This document shows, piece after piece, positions 20,077-28,278 of a stretch of DNA of 64,000 bases. The position numbers and the translations under genes were made by a program. Each line of letters opens with the position of its first letter. Within the stretch, counting starts at the first letter, position 1. Source of the DNA: an uncultured Ramlibacter sp. (GTDB lineage Bacteria; Pseudomonadota; Gammaproteobacteria; Burkholderiales; Burkholderiaceae_C); contig NZ_CAKZHQ010000014.1 in assembly GCF_936925435.1 (NCBI RefSeq), forward strand, positions 1 to 64,000, in the 5' to 3' direction. The notes beneath the pieces are model-generated. The model was not told the DNA's origin. It ran no database searches and saw nothing but the letters and a program-made list of their open reading frames with translations.

Positions 20077-20454
20077 ATGCGCCTGCCGCTCATTCTCACG
20101 ATCGCCGCTGCCTGCCTGCTCCATGCGTACACCTGGACGTTCAAGGCGCAGGATGGTTGGAGCCTGTTCACGGTTTGCCTCTTTGCGTTCTCACTCACGC
20201 CCTACGCAATCAGCGCGTTCATGGGGCGTGTCTGGCACGCGCTGAACGCTGCCCTTGGGTTCGCCGCAGGCGCCCTGGCTGGCGACATCTTCATGCACTA
20301 CGCAGTGTTCATCGCGCCCAAGGGATCCACGGCTGCCCTGGGACTCCTGTTCATGCCCGTCTGGAACTTGCTGCTCCTCGGTCCCCTGGGGGCGGTCATC
20401 GGGTGGGCGTGCGCGCGAGCCGTCACCAGACGCCGGGGCGAGAATGCGGCCTGA
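20077..20454 (+). CDS. Uncharacterised four-helix membrane protein
   Basis: I do not recognise this 125-residue protein. It has four hydrophobic stretches (about 3-22, 26-47, 54-77 and 88-113) and a short basic tail, so it is an integral inner-membrane protein. The start was placed at the ATG at 20077, where the first hydrophobic segment begins; the frame is open a little further upstream. It overlaps the next gene by 11 nt, so the two are probably coexpressed. No motif suggests a function. Confidence 0.6.
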   Translation: MRLPLILTIAAACLLHAYTWTFKAQDGWSLFTVCLFAFSLTPYAISAFMGRVWHALNAALGFAAGALAGDIFMHYAVFIAPKGSTAALGLLFMPVWNLLLLGPLGAVIGWACARAVTRRRGENAA

Positions 20455-21076
20455 GGCTTTACTGGGCTCGCGCATCGCCGTCTTTTGCCTGTCGGCAACG
20501 CTTGGCGTCGCTGTTGGCGCCATGCCCCCGGAACTTGTTCTGCAGGAGGGCGTTCGCCTCAGCGCGACGACCCCGTCCGGGACGGTGAGCGTCACTGCCG
20601 GACAGGGTTATGCGCGCACCTACGAATGGAATGGCTGCTCTCTCGCGGCTTCGATGATGGCCCGCTCACAACGCTGGTACGGCGCCATGGGCCTCTACGA
20701 TCCTGCCGGCGCAGGCCCGCTCGGACTTCTGTTGGGCAGGGTGTTCGGTTGCAACGGCATCTCGCGCACCGTGGTGGAAGAGGCGCAAGTTCACTTCGCC
20801 ACCCAAAGCGCGGCTGAGCGTTGGATCGCCCATCGGACCAGGCTGCCGTTCGAGACCGTGTGGAGCAACGATGGCTTGCTGCTCGCGTGGGGCGTTTCGC
20901 CGGGCCGGCAGCAGCTCAATGTCGATCTGTGGCAGATTTGCATCGCGGGATTGAGGCCGGCGCAGCTGCGTGGCGCGCGGGACGACATGGTCCAGGTGAC
21001 ACGCGTCGCAGGAGACGGCAAGCTGCGGCAGGAGTGCGCGTCCGTGGGCGCCGAGGCCATGGTGGGTGTTCGCTAG
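20444..21076 (+). CDS. Uncharacterised exported protein
   Basis: This 210-residue protein begins with a likely Sec signal peptide: basic start MRPEALLGSR, hydrophobic core about 11-24, and a cleavage site probably near VAVGA. The mature part has three or four Cys (in NGCSLAA, FGCNG, WQICIAG and RQECAS) that could form disulfides in the periplasm, and an aromatic patch RSQRWYGAMGLYDP. I do not recognise the family. The gene overlaps the preceding four-helix membrane protein gene, which suggests an envelope-located pair. No obvious catalytic motif is visible. Confidence 0.6.
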   Translation: MRPEALLGSRIAVFCLSATLGVAVGAMPPELVLQEGVRLSATTPSGTVSVTAGQGYARTYEWNGCSLAASMMARSQRWYGAMGLYDPAGAGPLGLLLGRVFGCNGISRTVVEEAQVHFATQSAAERWIAHRTRLPFETVWSNDGLLLAWGVSPGRQQLNVDLWQICIAGLRPAQLRGARDDMVQVTRVAGDGKLRQECASVGAEAMVGVR

Positions 21077-21221
21077 GCGCGGCGCCGGAAAAACCTGGCC
21101 CTAAAGTCCTATTGGCGGTAGCTGGACCGCCGGGCCACACTGGCTTCGACCGCGCGGGCCTGGAGAGGCCGCGTGTCCCGCCCCTGCGCTGCCAAGGCGG
21201 TGCACCAACCGGAAAGGGACA

Positions 21222-22322
21222 ATGACGCTGCTATGGGAAGAGATCCGCCACAAGCGCCTGCTGTGGCTGCTGGTGTTTGTTCCCGCCGTGTTGGCCGCGG
21301 AGCACCTGTTCCATGCCGACGGCAAGCTGCTGTTTGGCCTGTCGGTGCTGGCCATCGTGCCCTTGGCCGCGCTTTTGAGCCATGCGACCGAGTCCGTGGC
21401 ATCACGCACCGGCGACTCCATCGGCGGCCTGCTCAATGCCACGCTGGGCAACCTGACCGAGCTGGTGATCGCGCTGACCGCGCTGATCGCCGGCCAGCAC
21501 ATGCTGGTCAAGGCATCGATCGCCGGCGCCATCGTCACCAACAGCCTGTTCATGCTGGGCGCCTCGCTGCTGCTGGGCGGCCTGCGCCACCACACGCAGG
21601 AGTTCAACGCATCCACCGCCCGGCTGCAGGCCGGCCAGCTGTTCCTGGCCACCATCGCGCTGCTGGTGCCCTCGATGGTCGTGGGCGACAAGGGCGGCGA
21701 GCCGCAGTTCCTGCACACGCTCAGCCTCAGTCTGGCGGTGCTGCTGGTCGTGATCTATGTGCTGGGCATGCTGTTCTCGCTCAAGACCCACAAGCAGTTC
21801 TTCGGCTCGGCCAGCCCGGCCGCCGTCGGCGGCGATGACCATGGCACGCCCTGGCCGGTGGGGCTGGCGGTGGGCGTGCTGGCCGGCGTGACGGTGCTGG
21901 TGGCCCTGGTCAGCCACATCTTCGTCGGCTCGGTGGAGGTGGCGGCGCAGGCGCTGGGCATGAGCGACGCCTTTGTCGGCTTCATCGTGGTGGCCCTGGT
22001 GGGCGCGGCGGCCGAGATGGCCTCGGCCTTCTCGGCCGCCCGCAAGAACCGGCTGGACATGAGCGTGGGCATCGCGCTGGGCAGCTCCACCCAGATCGCG
22101 CTGTTCGTCGCGCCGGTGCTGGTGCTGGCCAGCTACTTCCTGGGCCCCGAGCCCATGACCCTGCTGTTCTGGCCGGGCGCGGTGGCGATGATGTTCCTGG
22201 CCTCGTTGACCGTGGCCATGCTGTGCAACAGCGGCCGCAGCGCCTGGTTCCTGGGCGTGCTGGCCATTGCCGTCTACCTGACCTTTGCCATCACGCTGTA
22301 CGTGGTGCCACCCAAGGTCTAA
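21222..22322 (+). CDS. Calcium/proton antiporter, CaCA/Cax family
   Basis: A 366-residue inner-membrane exchanger that would export Ca2+ (or another divalent cation) using the proton gradient. It has about 11 hydrophobic helices in two inverted halves. The first alpha repeat reads GGLLNATLGNLTELVIALTAL, with the GNLTE metal-site motif, and the second reads ALVGAAAEMASAFSAARKN. The length is typical of bacterial ChaA/Cax-type proteins. GGAAAGGGAC precedes the ATG. The transported cation is inferred from the family only. Confidence 0.85.
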   Translation: MTLLWEEIRHKRLLWLLVFVPAVLAAEHLFHADGKLLFGLSVLAIVPLAALLSHATESVASRTGDSIGGLLNATLGNLTELVIALTALIAGQHMLVKASIAGAIVTNSLFMLGASLLLGGLRHHTQEFNASTARLQAGQLFLATIALLVPSMVVGDKGGEPQFLHTLSLSLAVLLVVIYVLGMLFSLKTHKQFFGSASPAAVGGDDHGTPWPVGLAVGVLAGVTVLVALVSHIFVGSVEVAAQALGMSDAFVGFIVVALVGAAAEMASAFSAARKNRLDMSVGIALGSSTQIALFVAPVLVLASYFLGPEPMTLLFWPGAVAMMFLASLTVAMLCNSGRSAWFLGVLAIAVYLTFAITLYVVPPKV

Positions 22323-22346
22323 CCCGTCATGCCAAGGAGCGAAAAC

Positions 22347-23708
22347 ATGCACAAGCAACTGCTGGTCGCACTGGCCTGCGCCGTCCTGTGCGGCGGCGCG
22401 CAGGCCCAGTCCACCGAAGAACTCAAGGGTTTGCTGGACCAGGCCATGCGCACCATCGGGGACCTGCAGCAGCGCGTGCAGCAGCTGGAGGCGCGGCAAC
22501 AGGCCCAGCCGCCGGCCCTTGCCGCCGTCCCTGCGGCGGCTGCGACAACGGCGCCTGCCTCCGCGCCTGCCGCTGTGTCCGCCAGCGCCCCGGCGGCCGC
22601 GGCCAAGCCGGCGCCGGACAAGCCGCAGGTCGAGGTCTATGGCCAGGTCATGCTGGACGCCATCTCCGAAAGCGGGCGCGTGAACCCCGCCTGGCAGGCC
22701 ACCATGCGGCCCTCGCAGATCGCCGTCAACTGCCCGGCCGACCCGGGCTGCGGCAAGGACGGCGCACTGGGCATGAGCGTGCGCCAGTCCAGCCTGGGCC
22801 TGCGTGCCGCCATCCCCACCGGCCTGGGCGTGGTCAAGACCGACCTGGCCTTCGACCTGTTCGGCACCGACGGCGGCACCAACATCCACTGGCTGAGGGC
22901 CTGGGCCGAGGTGGGCGCCTGGGGCCTGGGTCAGACCGACTCCAACTTCATGGACATCGATGCCTACCCCAATGTCATCGACTACTGGGGCCCCTCGGGC
23001 ATGGCTTTCGTGCGCAACCCGCAAGTGCGCTACACCGGCGCCGGCGGCGAGGGCCTGGCCTGGGCCGTCTCGCTGGAGGCGCCCAACTCGGTCATCGACA
23101 CCGGCAAGCTGTCGCAGGTGGACCCGGCGCTGGGCGCCGGCGTGACGGCGCACAACCGCCTGCCCGACCTGGTGGGCTCGGTGCGGCTCGATCGCGACTG
23201 GGGCCACGTCAAGGCCGCCGCCATCGTGCGCCAGGTGGGCTACCAGACCGTCACCACGGCCAGCGGCGACCCCTCGGGCGACAAGACCGGCTACGGCCTG
23301 AACCTCACCGGCGTGCTCAAGCTGTCCGGCCGCGGCACGCTGGGCTGGGGCCTGACCGGCGGCAAGGCAATCGCCAGCTACATGAACGACGGCGGCACCG
23401 ACCTGGCGCCCGGCGCCGGCCTGCGCGCAGAGGCGGTCAATTCGCTGGGCTACTTCCTGTATTACGGCCATGCCTGGGACGCCAAACTCAACAGCTCCAT
23501 CGGCTACAGCCAGCACCGCCAGGACAACAGCAGCGGCCAGGCGGCCAACGCCTTCCACGCCGGCAGCTATGCTTCGGTCAACCTGCTGTACACGCTGACC
23601 GACAACGTCCTGGTGGGCGGCGAATACATCTGGGGCCGGCGCGAGAACAAGGATGGCAGCGCGGCCAATGCCGGGCGCCTCCAGCTGTCGGGCAAAGTCA
23701 GTTTCTAG
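22347..23708 (+). CDS. DcaP-like outer-membrane porin
   Basis: This 453-residue protein starts with a Sec signal peptide (to about AQA, residue 21). A short coiled coil (LKGLLDQAMRTIGDLQQRV) and a Pro/Ala-rich linker to about residue 95 lead into a long beta-rich barrel domain starting at VEVYGQVMLDA and ending in F (QLSGKVSF), the outer-membrane targeting signature. The N-terminal coiled coil before a porin domain is typical of DcaP-type trimeric porins for dicarboxylate or other small anions. The ATG at 22347 follows AAGGAG by 7 nt; an in-frame ATG at 22329 lies before that ribosome site and is rejected. Confidence 0.8.
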   Translation: MHKQLLVALACAVLCGGAQAQSTEELKGLLDQAMRTIGDLQQRVQQLEARQQAQPPALAAVPAAAATTAPASAPAAVSASAPAAAAKPAPDKPQVEVYGQVMLDAISESGRVNPAWQATMRPSQIAVNCPADPGCGKDGALGMSVRQSSLGLRAAIPTGLGVVKTDLAFDLFGTDGGTNIHWLRAWAEVGAWGLGQTDSNFMDIDAYPNVIDYWGPSGMAFVRNPQVRYTGAGGEGLAWAVSLEAPNSVIDTGKLSQVDPALGAGVTAHNRLPDLVGSVRLDRDWGHVKAAAIVRQVGYQTVTTASGDPSGDKTGYGLNLTGVLKLSGRGTLGWGLTGGKAIASYMNDGGTDLAPGAGLRAEAVNSLGYFLYYGHAWDAKLNSSIGYSQHRQDNSSGQAANAFHAGSYASVNLLYTLTDNVLVGGEYIWGRRENKDGSAANAGRLQLSGKVSF

Positions 23709-23725
23709 ACGGAGAAGGAAAGACC

Positions 23726-24397
23726 ATGGCGAATCCCTCTGACAAGGCCTCCGACGGCAGCCGCGAACCCGTGCTCGACCCGGTCGACCGGGTCTGCGAA
23801 CTGTGCTTCGGCCTGTTCATGGCCCTGACCTTCGTGGGCGCCGTCTCGGCCACCACCGACGGGCCGGACGCCGGCCGGCTGATGTTCTACACCGCGCTGG
23901 GCTGCAACCTGGCCTGGGGCCTGGCCGATGCCGTGATGTACCTGGTGCGCACCCTGACCGAACGCGGCCGCCGGCTGCGGCTGGCGCTGGCGGTGCGTGC
24001 CGACCCTGATGCGGCGCGCGGCGTGCGGCGGCTGCGCGACGAGCTCGATGGCGTGATGCGCACCCTGGTGACCGATGCGGAGCTCGAAGCGGTGCGCGCG
24101 CGCATGGCTGGCCTGCACGAGCTGCCCTCCAAACCGGGCCTGGACGCGCGCGACTGGCTGGCCGCTGCCGCGGTCTTTGCCATCGTGGTGCTGGGCACCT
24201 TCCCGGTGGCGCTGCCCTTCCTGGTGTTCGAGCCGGAGCCGGCCCTGGTGGTCTCGCGCGTGCTGACCCTGGTCATGCTGTTCGGCTGCGGCCTGGCCCT
24301 GGGCCGCCATGCCGGCGGCGGCGGCTGGAAGTCGGGCCTGGTCATGACGGTGCTGGGCGTGGCCCTGACGGCTGCCATCATCGCGCTGGGCGGCTGA
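23726..24397 (+). CDS. VIT1/CCC1-like membrane protein
   Basis: A 223-residue membrane protein with five or so hydrophobic segments: two near 30-75, then a charged cytoplasmic helical stretch rich in Arg and Glu (about 82-140), then three more to the end. The pattern of two helices, a helical insert and three helices, together with the motif FGLFMALTFVGAVS, resembles VIT1/CCC1-type (vacuolar iron transporter-like) proteins, but the metal-binding residues are not obvious to me. The ATG follows GGAGAAGGAAAGACC. It lies 17 nt after the porin gene, so both are likely in one operon. Confidence 0.6.
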   Translation: MANPSDKASDGSREPVLDPVDRVCELCFGLFMALTFVGAVSATTDGPDAGRLMFYTALGCNLAWGLADAVMYLVRTLTERGRRLRLALAVRADPDAARGVRRLRDELDGVMRTLVTDAELEAVRARMAGLHELPSKPGLDARDWLAAAAVFAIVVLGTFPVALPFLVFEPEPALVVSRVLTLVMLFGCGLALGRHAGGGGWKSGLVMTVLGVALTAAIIALGG

Positions 24398-24449
24398 GGC
24401 GCCGCCGCGCGGCTTGACCCATCGACCGCAGGCCGTGCGGACTCTTCCC

Positions 24450-25190
24450 ATGAACTTCCTCCACCGGTCCATCAAGGGGGGCATGCTGGTGGCGGGCTTG
24501 CTGACCTGCACCATGTTCTATGCGGCCATTGCCCCCGAGGCAGTGCTGCAGTCGGCCTTTGGCCAGGCCATCGACGGCCCGGTCGCCCAAATCGTGGTCA
24601 GAAACTGGGGCATCCTCATCGGGCTGATGGGCCTGCTGCTCATTTACGGCGCATTCCATGAACCGGTGCGGCGCACCGCCTTGCTGGTGGCAGGGGCCAG
24701 CAAGCTGGCGTTCATCAGCCTGGTCCTCGCCCTTGGCCAGCAGTTCCTGCAGTTTCAAGCGGGTGTGTCGGTGGCCGCCGATGTCCTCATGGTTGCGCTG
24801 TTCGCCGCGTACCTCATTGCGACACGCGGGGGAGCAACTGGGGCAGGACTCCAACCCGCGGACAGCGATCCGCGCGCCTTGCAGCGCAAGTTCGTGGCCC
24901 GGATGCGCAAAGGCCTGCGGGTGGTGTGGCCCATCCTGTCGGCGCTGCTCATGCTGATCGTCGCCCTGGGCGTGGTGGCCGGCACGGCCGAAGGCTGGTC
25001 GCTGCAGGAGTCGGTGTACTTCTCCTTTGTCTCGGGCCTGACCATAGGCTACGGCGACTACGCCCCCAAGACGCTGCTCGGGCGTGTGCTGGCGGTCGCG
25101 GTGGGCATCTGCGGCATCCTGGTGACGGCGCTGATCGCCGCCGTCGCCGTCAAGGCCTTGACGCAGGCCCAGGACGGCGCCGACGACTGA
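24450..25190 (+). CDS. Potassium channel pore domain fused to an N-terminal four-helix membrane domain
   Basis: A 246-residue protein in two parts. Residues 1-126 form a four-helix membrane domain of unknown role that looks like a free-standing small membrane protein. Residues 127-155 are a polar Gly/Ala/Arg-rich linker. Residues 157-240 form a two-helix ion-channel domain with the selectivity filter TIGYGDYAP (T198-P206) between helices, characteristic of K+ channels. No RCK/TrkA regulatory domain is present. The frame is continuous with no frameshift. Either this is a true fusion or the stop between two ancestral genes was lost. The start is the ATG at 24450; the frame is open slightly upstream. 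Confidence 0.78.
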   Translation: MNFLHRSIKGGMLVAGLLTCTMFYAAIAPEAVLQSAFGQAIDGPVAQIVVRNWGILIGLMGLLLIYGAFHEPVRRTALLVAGASKLAFISLVLALGQQFLQFQAGVSVAADVLMVALFAAYLIATRGGATGAGLQPADSDPRALQRKFVARMRKGLRVVWPILSALLMLIVALGVVAGTAEGWSLQESVYFSFVSGLTIGYGDYAPKTLLGRVLAVAVGICGILVTALIAAVAVKALTQAQDGADD

Positions 25191-25253
25191 GCGCGCCGAT
25201 TCACGACGCTTTTGTTACTCCGCGCTGTGCCGCCGCCGGCCTAAAGTGCGGGC

Positions 25254-25610
25254 ATGAACACCACCACCTACACCGGCAGCTGCCAATGCGGCAAGGTCGC
25301 CATCGAGGTCGAGGGCCGCATCGACAGCGGGCTGGCCTGCAATTGTTCCATGTGCGCCAAGCGGGCATCGCTGCTGTGGTTTGTGCCGCGCGCCAGCCTG
25401 CGGCTGACGACCCCGGACGATGCTGCGGCCACCTACCTGTTCAACAAGCACGCGATCCGGCACCGTTTCTGCCCGGCTTGCGGCATCCACGTCTTCGGTG
25501 AAGCCACGGACCCCCAGGGCAATGCCGTGGCGGCCGTCAACCTGCGCAGCATCAACAACATCGATCTGGCGGCCATCCCGGTGCGCCATTTCGACGGCAA
25601 GGCCCTTTGA
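25254..25610 (+). CDS. GFA/CENP-V zinc-fold protein
   Basis: A 118-residue protein of the glutathione-dependent formaldehyde-activating (GFA) fold. The zinc ligand pattern is complete: C-x-C in GSCQCGKV (residues 9-14), C-x-C-x-x-C in CNCSMC, and C-x-x-C in FCPACGIH. Family members bind zinc and some bind glutathione, but the true function of most is unknown. The ATG is immediately preceded by the sequence TAAAGTGCGGGC, a possible -10 region, which would give a nearly leaderless message. It converges with fliR. Confidence 0.85.
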   Translation: MNTTTYTGSCQCGKVAIEVEGRIDSGLACNCSMCAKRASLLWFVPRASLRLTTPDDAAATYLFNKHAIRHRFCPACGIHVFGEATDPQGNAVAAVNLRSINNIDLAAIPVRHFDGKAL

Positions 25611-25680
25611 CAGGTGCCAGATCGGCCACTACCCCCCGGCCAATGGACCTGGGTAGCTATCAAAAAAGGAGCGATGGCGG

Positions 25681-26439
25681 CTAGCGCAGCGGCGCCAGGA
25701 AGACCTGCAAGGCCTCGGTCATCGGCGCCAGCAGGTGCTCGGTGCCCAGGGCCAGCACCAGCAGGCCGGCCAGCAGGGTGATGGGAAAGCCCACCGAGAA
25801 GATCGACAGCTGGGGCGCCACGCGCGAGCTGAAGCCCAGCACCAGGTTGATGAACAGCATCAGCATGGTGGCCGGCAAAGCCATGGACAGGGCCAGCCGG
25901 AAGACATCGCTGCCCAGCCGGTCCAGCCGCAGCCCGACCAGCGAGGCGAAGGCGTCGTGGGCGATCGGGAAGGTGGTGAAGGTATTGATGAGCGTGTCGA
26001 TCAGCACCAGGTGCGCGTCCAGCGCGATGAACAGCAGCATGCCCAGGGTGTTGAGCCAGGTGCCCACGGCCGACTCGCTGCCGCCGTTGGGGTCGAAGAA
26101 GCCGGCGAAGGAAAAGCCCATTTGCAGGCCGATGAACTCGCCGGCGATCTCGAACACCGCAAACAGCAGGCGCGCGGCAAAGCCCAGCGCCAGGCCGATC
26201 GCCACCTGCTGGGCCACCAGGCCCAGGCCGGCGGCCGAGGCCAGGGTCAGGCCGGCGGGCACCTGCGCAAAAGGCGCGACCACGAAGGCCATGGCGGCGG
26301 CCAGCGCCACCCGCCCACGCGCCGGAAAGCCCTTGTGCGACAGCAGCGGTGCCGCCGAGAACAGGGCCAGGATGCGGATGAAGGGCAGCAGCGCGGAGGC
26401 CAGCCAGGCGTCCATCTGCAGCTGCGAAAACGTCATCAC
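25681..26439 (-). CDS. fliR: Flagellar export gate protein FliR
   Basis: A 252-residue core membrane protein of the flagellar type III export gate, assembling with FliP and FliQ. It has about six hydrophobic segments and the typical FFDPNGGSESAVG loop. The length is normal (E. coli FliR is about 261). It is the last gene of the minus-strand fliLMNOPQR operon, 11 nt after fliQ. A CTTTTTTG tract lies shortly after the stop, without a convincing stem. Confidence 0.95.
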   Translation of the reverse strand: MMTFSQLQMDAWLASALLPFIRILALFSAAPLLSHKGFPARGRVALAAAMAFVVAPFAQVPAGLTLASAAGLGLVAQQVAIGLALGFAARLLFAVFEIAGEFIGLQMGFSFAGFFDPNGGSESAVGTWLNTLGMLLFIALDAHLVLIDTLINTFTTFPIAHDAFASLVGLRLDRLGSDVFRLALSMALPATMLMLFINLVLGFSSRVAPQLSIFSVGFPITLLAGLLVLALGTEHLLAPMTEALQVFLAPLR

Positions 26440-26450
26440 TGGCAGGGCTC

Positions 26451-26720
26451 CTAGCCGACGGCCTGGGGGATGGAGCTGATGACCTGGCGCAGCCAGTCGA
26501 CCAGCACCGAGATCATCCAGGGTCCGGACACGGCCAGCGCGCCCAGCACGGCCAGCAGCTTGGGCAGGAAGGACAGGGTCGATTCATTGATCTGGGTCAC
26601 GGCCTGGAACAGGCTGACGGCCAGGCCCACGGCCAGAGCCACCAGCAGCACCGGCGCCGAGACCGTGATCAGGGTCTCCATGGCCGTGCGGCCGAATGCG
26701 AGGACGGCTTCGGGCGTCAT
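26451..26720 (-). CDS. fliQ: Flagellar export gate protein FliQ
   Basis: An 89-residue, two-helix export gate subunit. It contains the conserved segment PVLLVALAVGLAVSLFQAVTQINE after the first helix begins, followed by the second helix LSFLPKLLAVLGALAV. The length is exactly typical for FliQ. The ATG shares a base with the fliP stop (26720), so translation is coupled. Confidence 0.96.
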   Translation of the reverse strand: MTPEAVLAFGRTAMETLITVSAPVLLVALAVGLAVSLFQAVTQINESTLSFLPKLLAVLGALAVSGPWMISVLVDWLRQVISSIPQAVG

Positions 26721-27478
26721 CAGTTGATCCCGCCGAAGCTGCCCACCAGGGAGCTGACGATCAGGTTCCAGCCGTCGGCCAGCACGAACAGCATCAGCTT
26801 GAAGGGCAGGGCCACCAGCACCGGAGACAGCATCATCATGCCCATGGACATCAGCACGCTGGCGACGATCAGGTCGATCACGATGAAGGGGATGAAGACC
26901 ATGAAGCCGATCTGGAAGGCGGTCTTGAGCTCACTGGTCACAAAGGCCGGGATCAGGATGCGCATGGGCGTCTGCGCGGCCGGCGCCGGCTCGGTGCCGC
27001 CGATGCGGTAGAACAGGGCCAGGTCGGGCGCCCGGGTCTGCTTGAGCATGAAGGTGCGCAGCGGGTCCGAGCCCTTGGCCACGGCATCCTCAAAACTCAT
27101 CTTCTGTTCGCTGTAGGGCTTGTAGGCGTCGTTGTAGACCTTGTCCAGGGTCGGGCCCATGATGAAGAAGGTCAGGAACAGCGACATGCCCACCAGCACC
27201 TGGTTGGGCGGCGTGGTCTGCAGGCCCAGCGCCTGGCGCAGCAGGCTGAAGACGATGATCAGGCGGGTGAAGCTGGTCATCAGCAGCAGCGCCGCGGGCA
27301 GGAAGGACAGGGCCCCGAACATCAGCAGGGTCTGCACCGGCACCGAGTAGGTGGTGGTGTTGCCGCTGGTCTGGGAGGTGAAGCCAAACGGCGTGGCCTG
27401 GGCCATCGCGCCGCCGCAGGCCAGAGCCAGGCCGGCCAGCGCAGCCAGGCGCAGCCAGTGGTGGGTGCGGGGGGTCAT
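26720..27478 (-). CDS. fliP: Flagellar export gate protein FliP
   Basis: A 252-residue export gate protein with a cleavable signal peptide ([11 protein letters not shown], then [16 protein letters not shown]) and four later membrane helices. Conserved FliP segments include [19 protein letters not shown] and the C-terminal [13 protein letters not shown]. The start is the ATG at 27476-27478, which overlaps the fliO stop by 4 nt; the longer open frame would remove the signal peptide from the N terminus. It forms the FliP5 ring of the gate. Confidence 0.96.
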   Translation of the reverse strand: MTPRTHHWLRLAALAGLALACGGAMAQATPFGFTSQTSGNTTTYSVPVQTLLMFGALSFLPAALLLMTSFTRLIIVFSLLRQALGLQTTPPNQVLVGMSLFLTFFIMGPTLDKVYNDAYKPYSEQKMSFEDAVAKGSDPLRTFMLKQTRAPDLALFYRIGGTEPAPAAQTPMRILIPAFVTSELKTAFQIGFMVFIPFIVIDLIVASVLMSMGMMMLSPVLVALPFKLMLFVLADGWNLIVSSLVGSFGGIN

Positions 27479-27825
27479 TTGCGTTGTCCTTGCGACGCCA
27501 CGCCGGCCGTCAGGTTCTTGAGCAGGCCGGCAAAGCCGGTGGGCATGGCGCCATTGGGGGCGCTGGGCGGCGCGAAGTCCTGCGCATCGGCCTCGGCCAG
27601 CAGGCTGATGTGCTGCGCCGTGGCGCCCAGCACCAGCACACGGCCTTGCACGCGCACCATGACTACGCGCTCGCGCGGGCCCAGGGGCAGCTGCGCCACC
27701 ACTTCCAGCTGGCGCTGCGCGCCGGCCGGGCGGATGGTCTGCATGCGCTTGACCACCCACATCGCCAGCGGGATCAGCGCCAGCACCAGCACCATCATCG
27801 ACAGGGACCAGGCCATGGATTGCAT
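27475..27825 (-). CDS. fliO: Flagellar biosynthesis protein FliO
   Basis: A 116-residue protein with one membrane helix near the N terminus (about 6-24) and a small cytoplasmic beta-rich domain ([21 protein letters not shown]). This is the FliO pattern; FliO helps FliP assemble and leaves the finished gate. Sequence conservation is low in this family, so position between fliN and fliP adds weight. It overlaps fliP by 4 nt. Confidence 0.9.
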   Translation of the reverse strand: MQSMAWSLSMMVLVLALIPLAMWVVKRMQTIRPAGAQRQLEVVAQLPLGPRERVVMVRVQGRVLVLGATAQHISLLAEADAQDFAPPSAPNGAMPTGFAGLLKNLTAGVASQGQRK

Positions 27826-27838
27826 CGCGGTGTGTCCT

Positions 27839-28258
27839 TTAGCGGCTCAAGCGGCGCATGCGCTCGGACGGTGTGACGATGTCGGTCAGGCGGATGCCGA
27901 ACTTGTCGTTGACCACCACCACCTCGCCCTGGGCGATCAGGAAGCCGTTGACCAGAACGTCCATGGGTTCGCCGGCCAGCGCGTCCAGCTCGATCACCGA
28001 GCCTTGTGCCAGCTGCAGGATGTGCTTGATCGGGATGCGGGTGCGGCCCAGTTCCACCGTCAGCTGCACCGGGATGTCCAGCACCATGTCGATGTCGTCG
28101 CGCTGGGCGGGCGCAGCGCCTGCGCCCAGTGCGGCGAAGATGCCGGGGGCAGGCTCGGCGGGGGGCGTGGGCGCGGCAGCTTCGGCTTCGGCCAGTGCGC
28201 TGGCCCAGTCGTCGGCCATCGCGGCTTCTTCGTCGGTCGGTTTGGGTGTGTCCTGCAT
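27839..28258 (-). CDS. fliN: Flagellar switch protein FliN
   Basis: A 139-residue C-ring protein with an acidic, Ala/Pro-rich N terminus (1-58) and a SpoA domain: DIPVQLTVELGRTRIPIKHIL, then ELDALAGEPMDVLVNGFLIAQGEVVVV. It binds FliM and FliH and helps set rotation direction. The start is the ATG at 28256-28258, 20 nt after the fliM stop; the longer upstream frame overlaps fliM and is a shadow. Confidence 0.95.
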   Translation of the reverse strand: MQDTPKPTDEEAAMADDWASALAEAEAAAPTPPAEPAPGIFAALGAGAAPAQRDDIDMVLDIPVQLTVELGRTRIPIKHILQLAQGSVIELDALAGEPMDVLVNGFLIAQGEVVVVNDKFGIRLTDIVTPSERMRRLSR

Positions 28259-28278
28259 GGTGGCTCCGGGAAGGGTGT

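Noticed and set aside
21402-23558. 718-codon minus-strand frame across the antiporter and porin genes
   Set aside because: It is antisense to two genes with clear families and shows no motif of its own.
22223-24397. 724-codon plus-strand frame spanning the porin gene and the VIT1-like gene
   Set aside because: Only the last 223 codons (from 23726, with a ribosome site) form a real protein; the rest is an out-of-frame reading of the porin gene.
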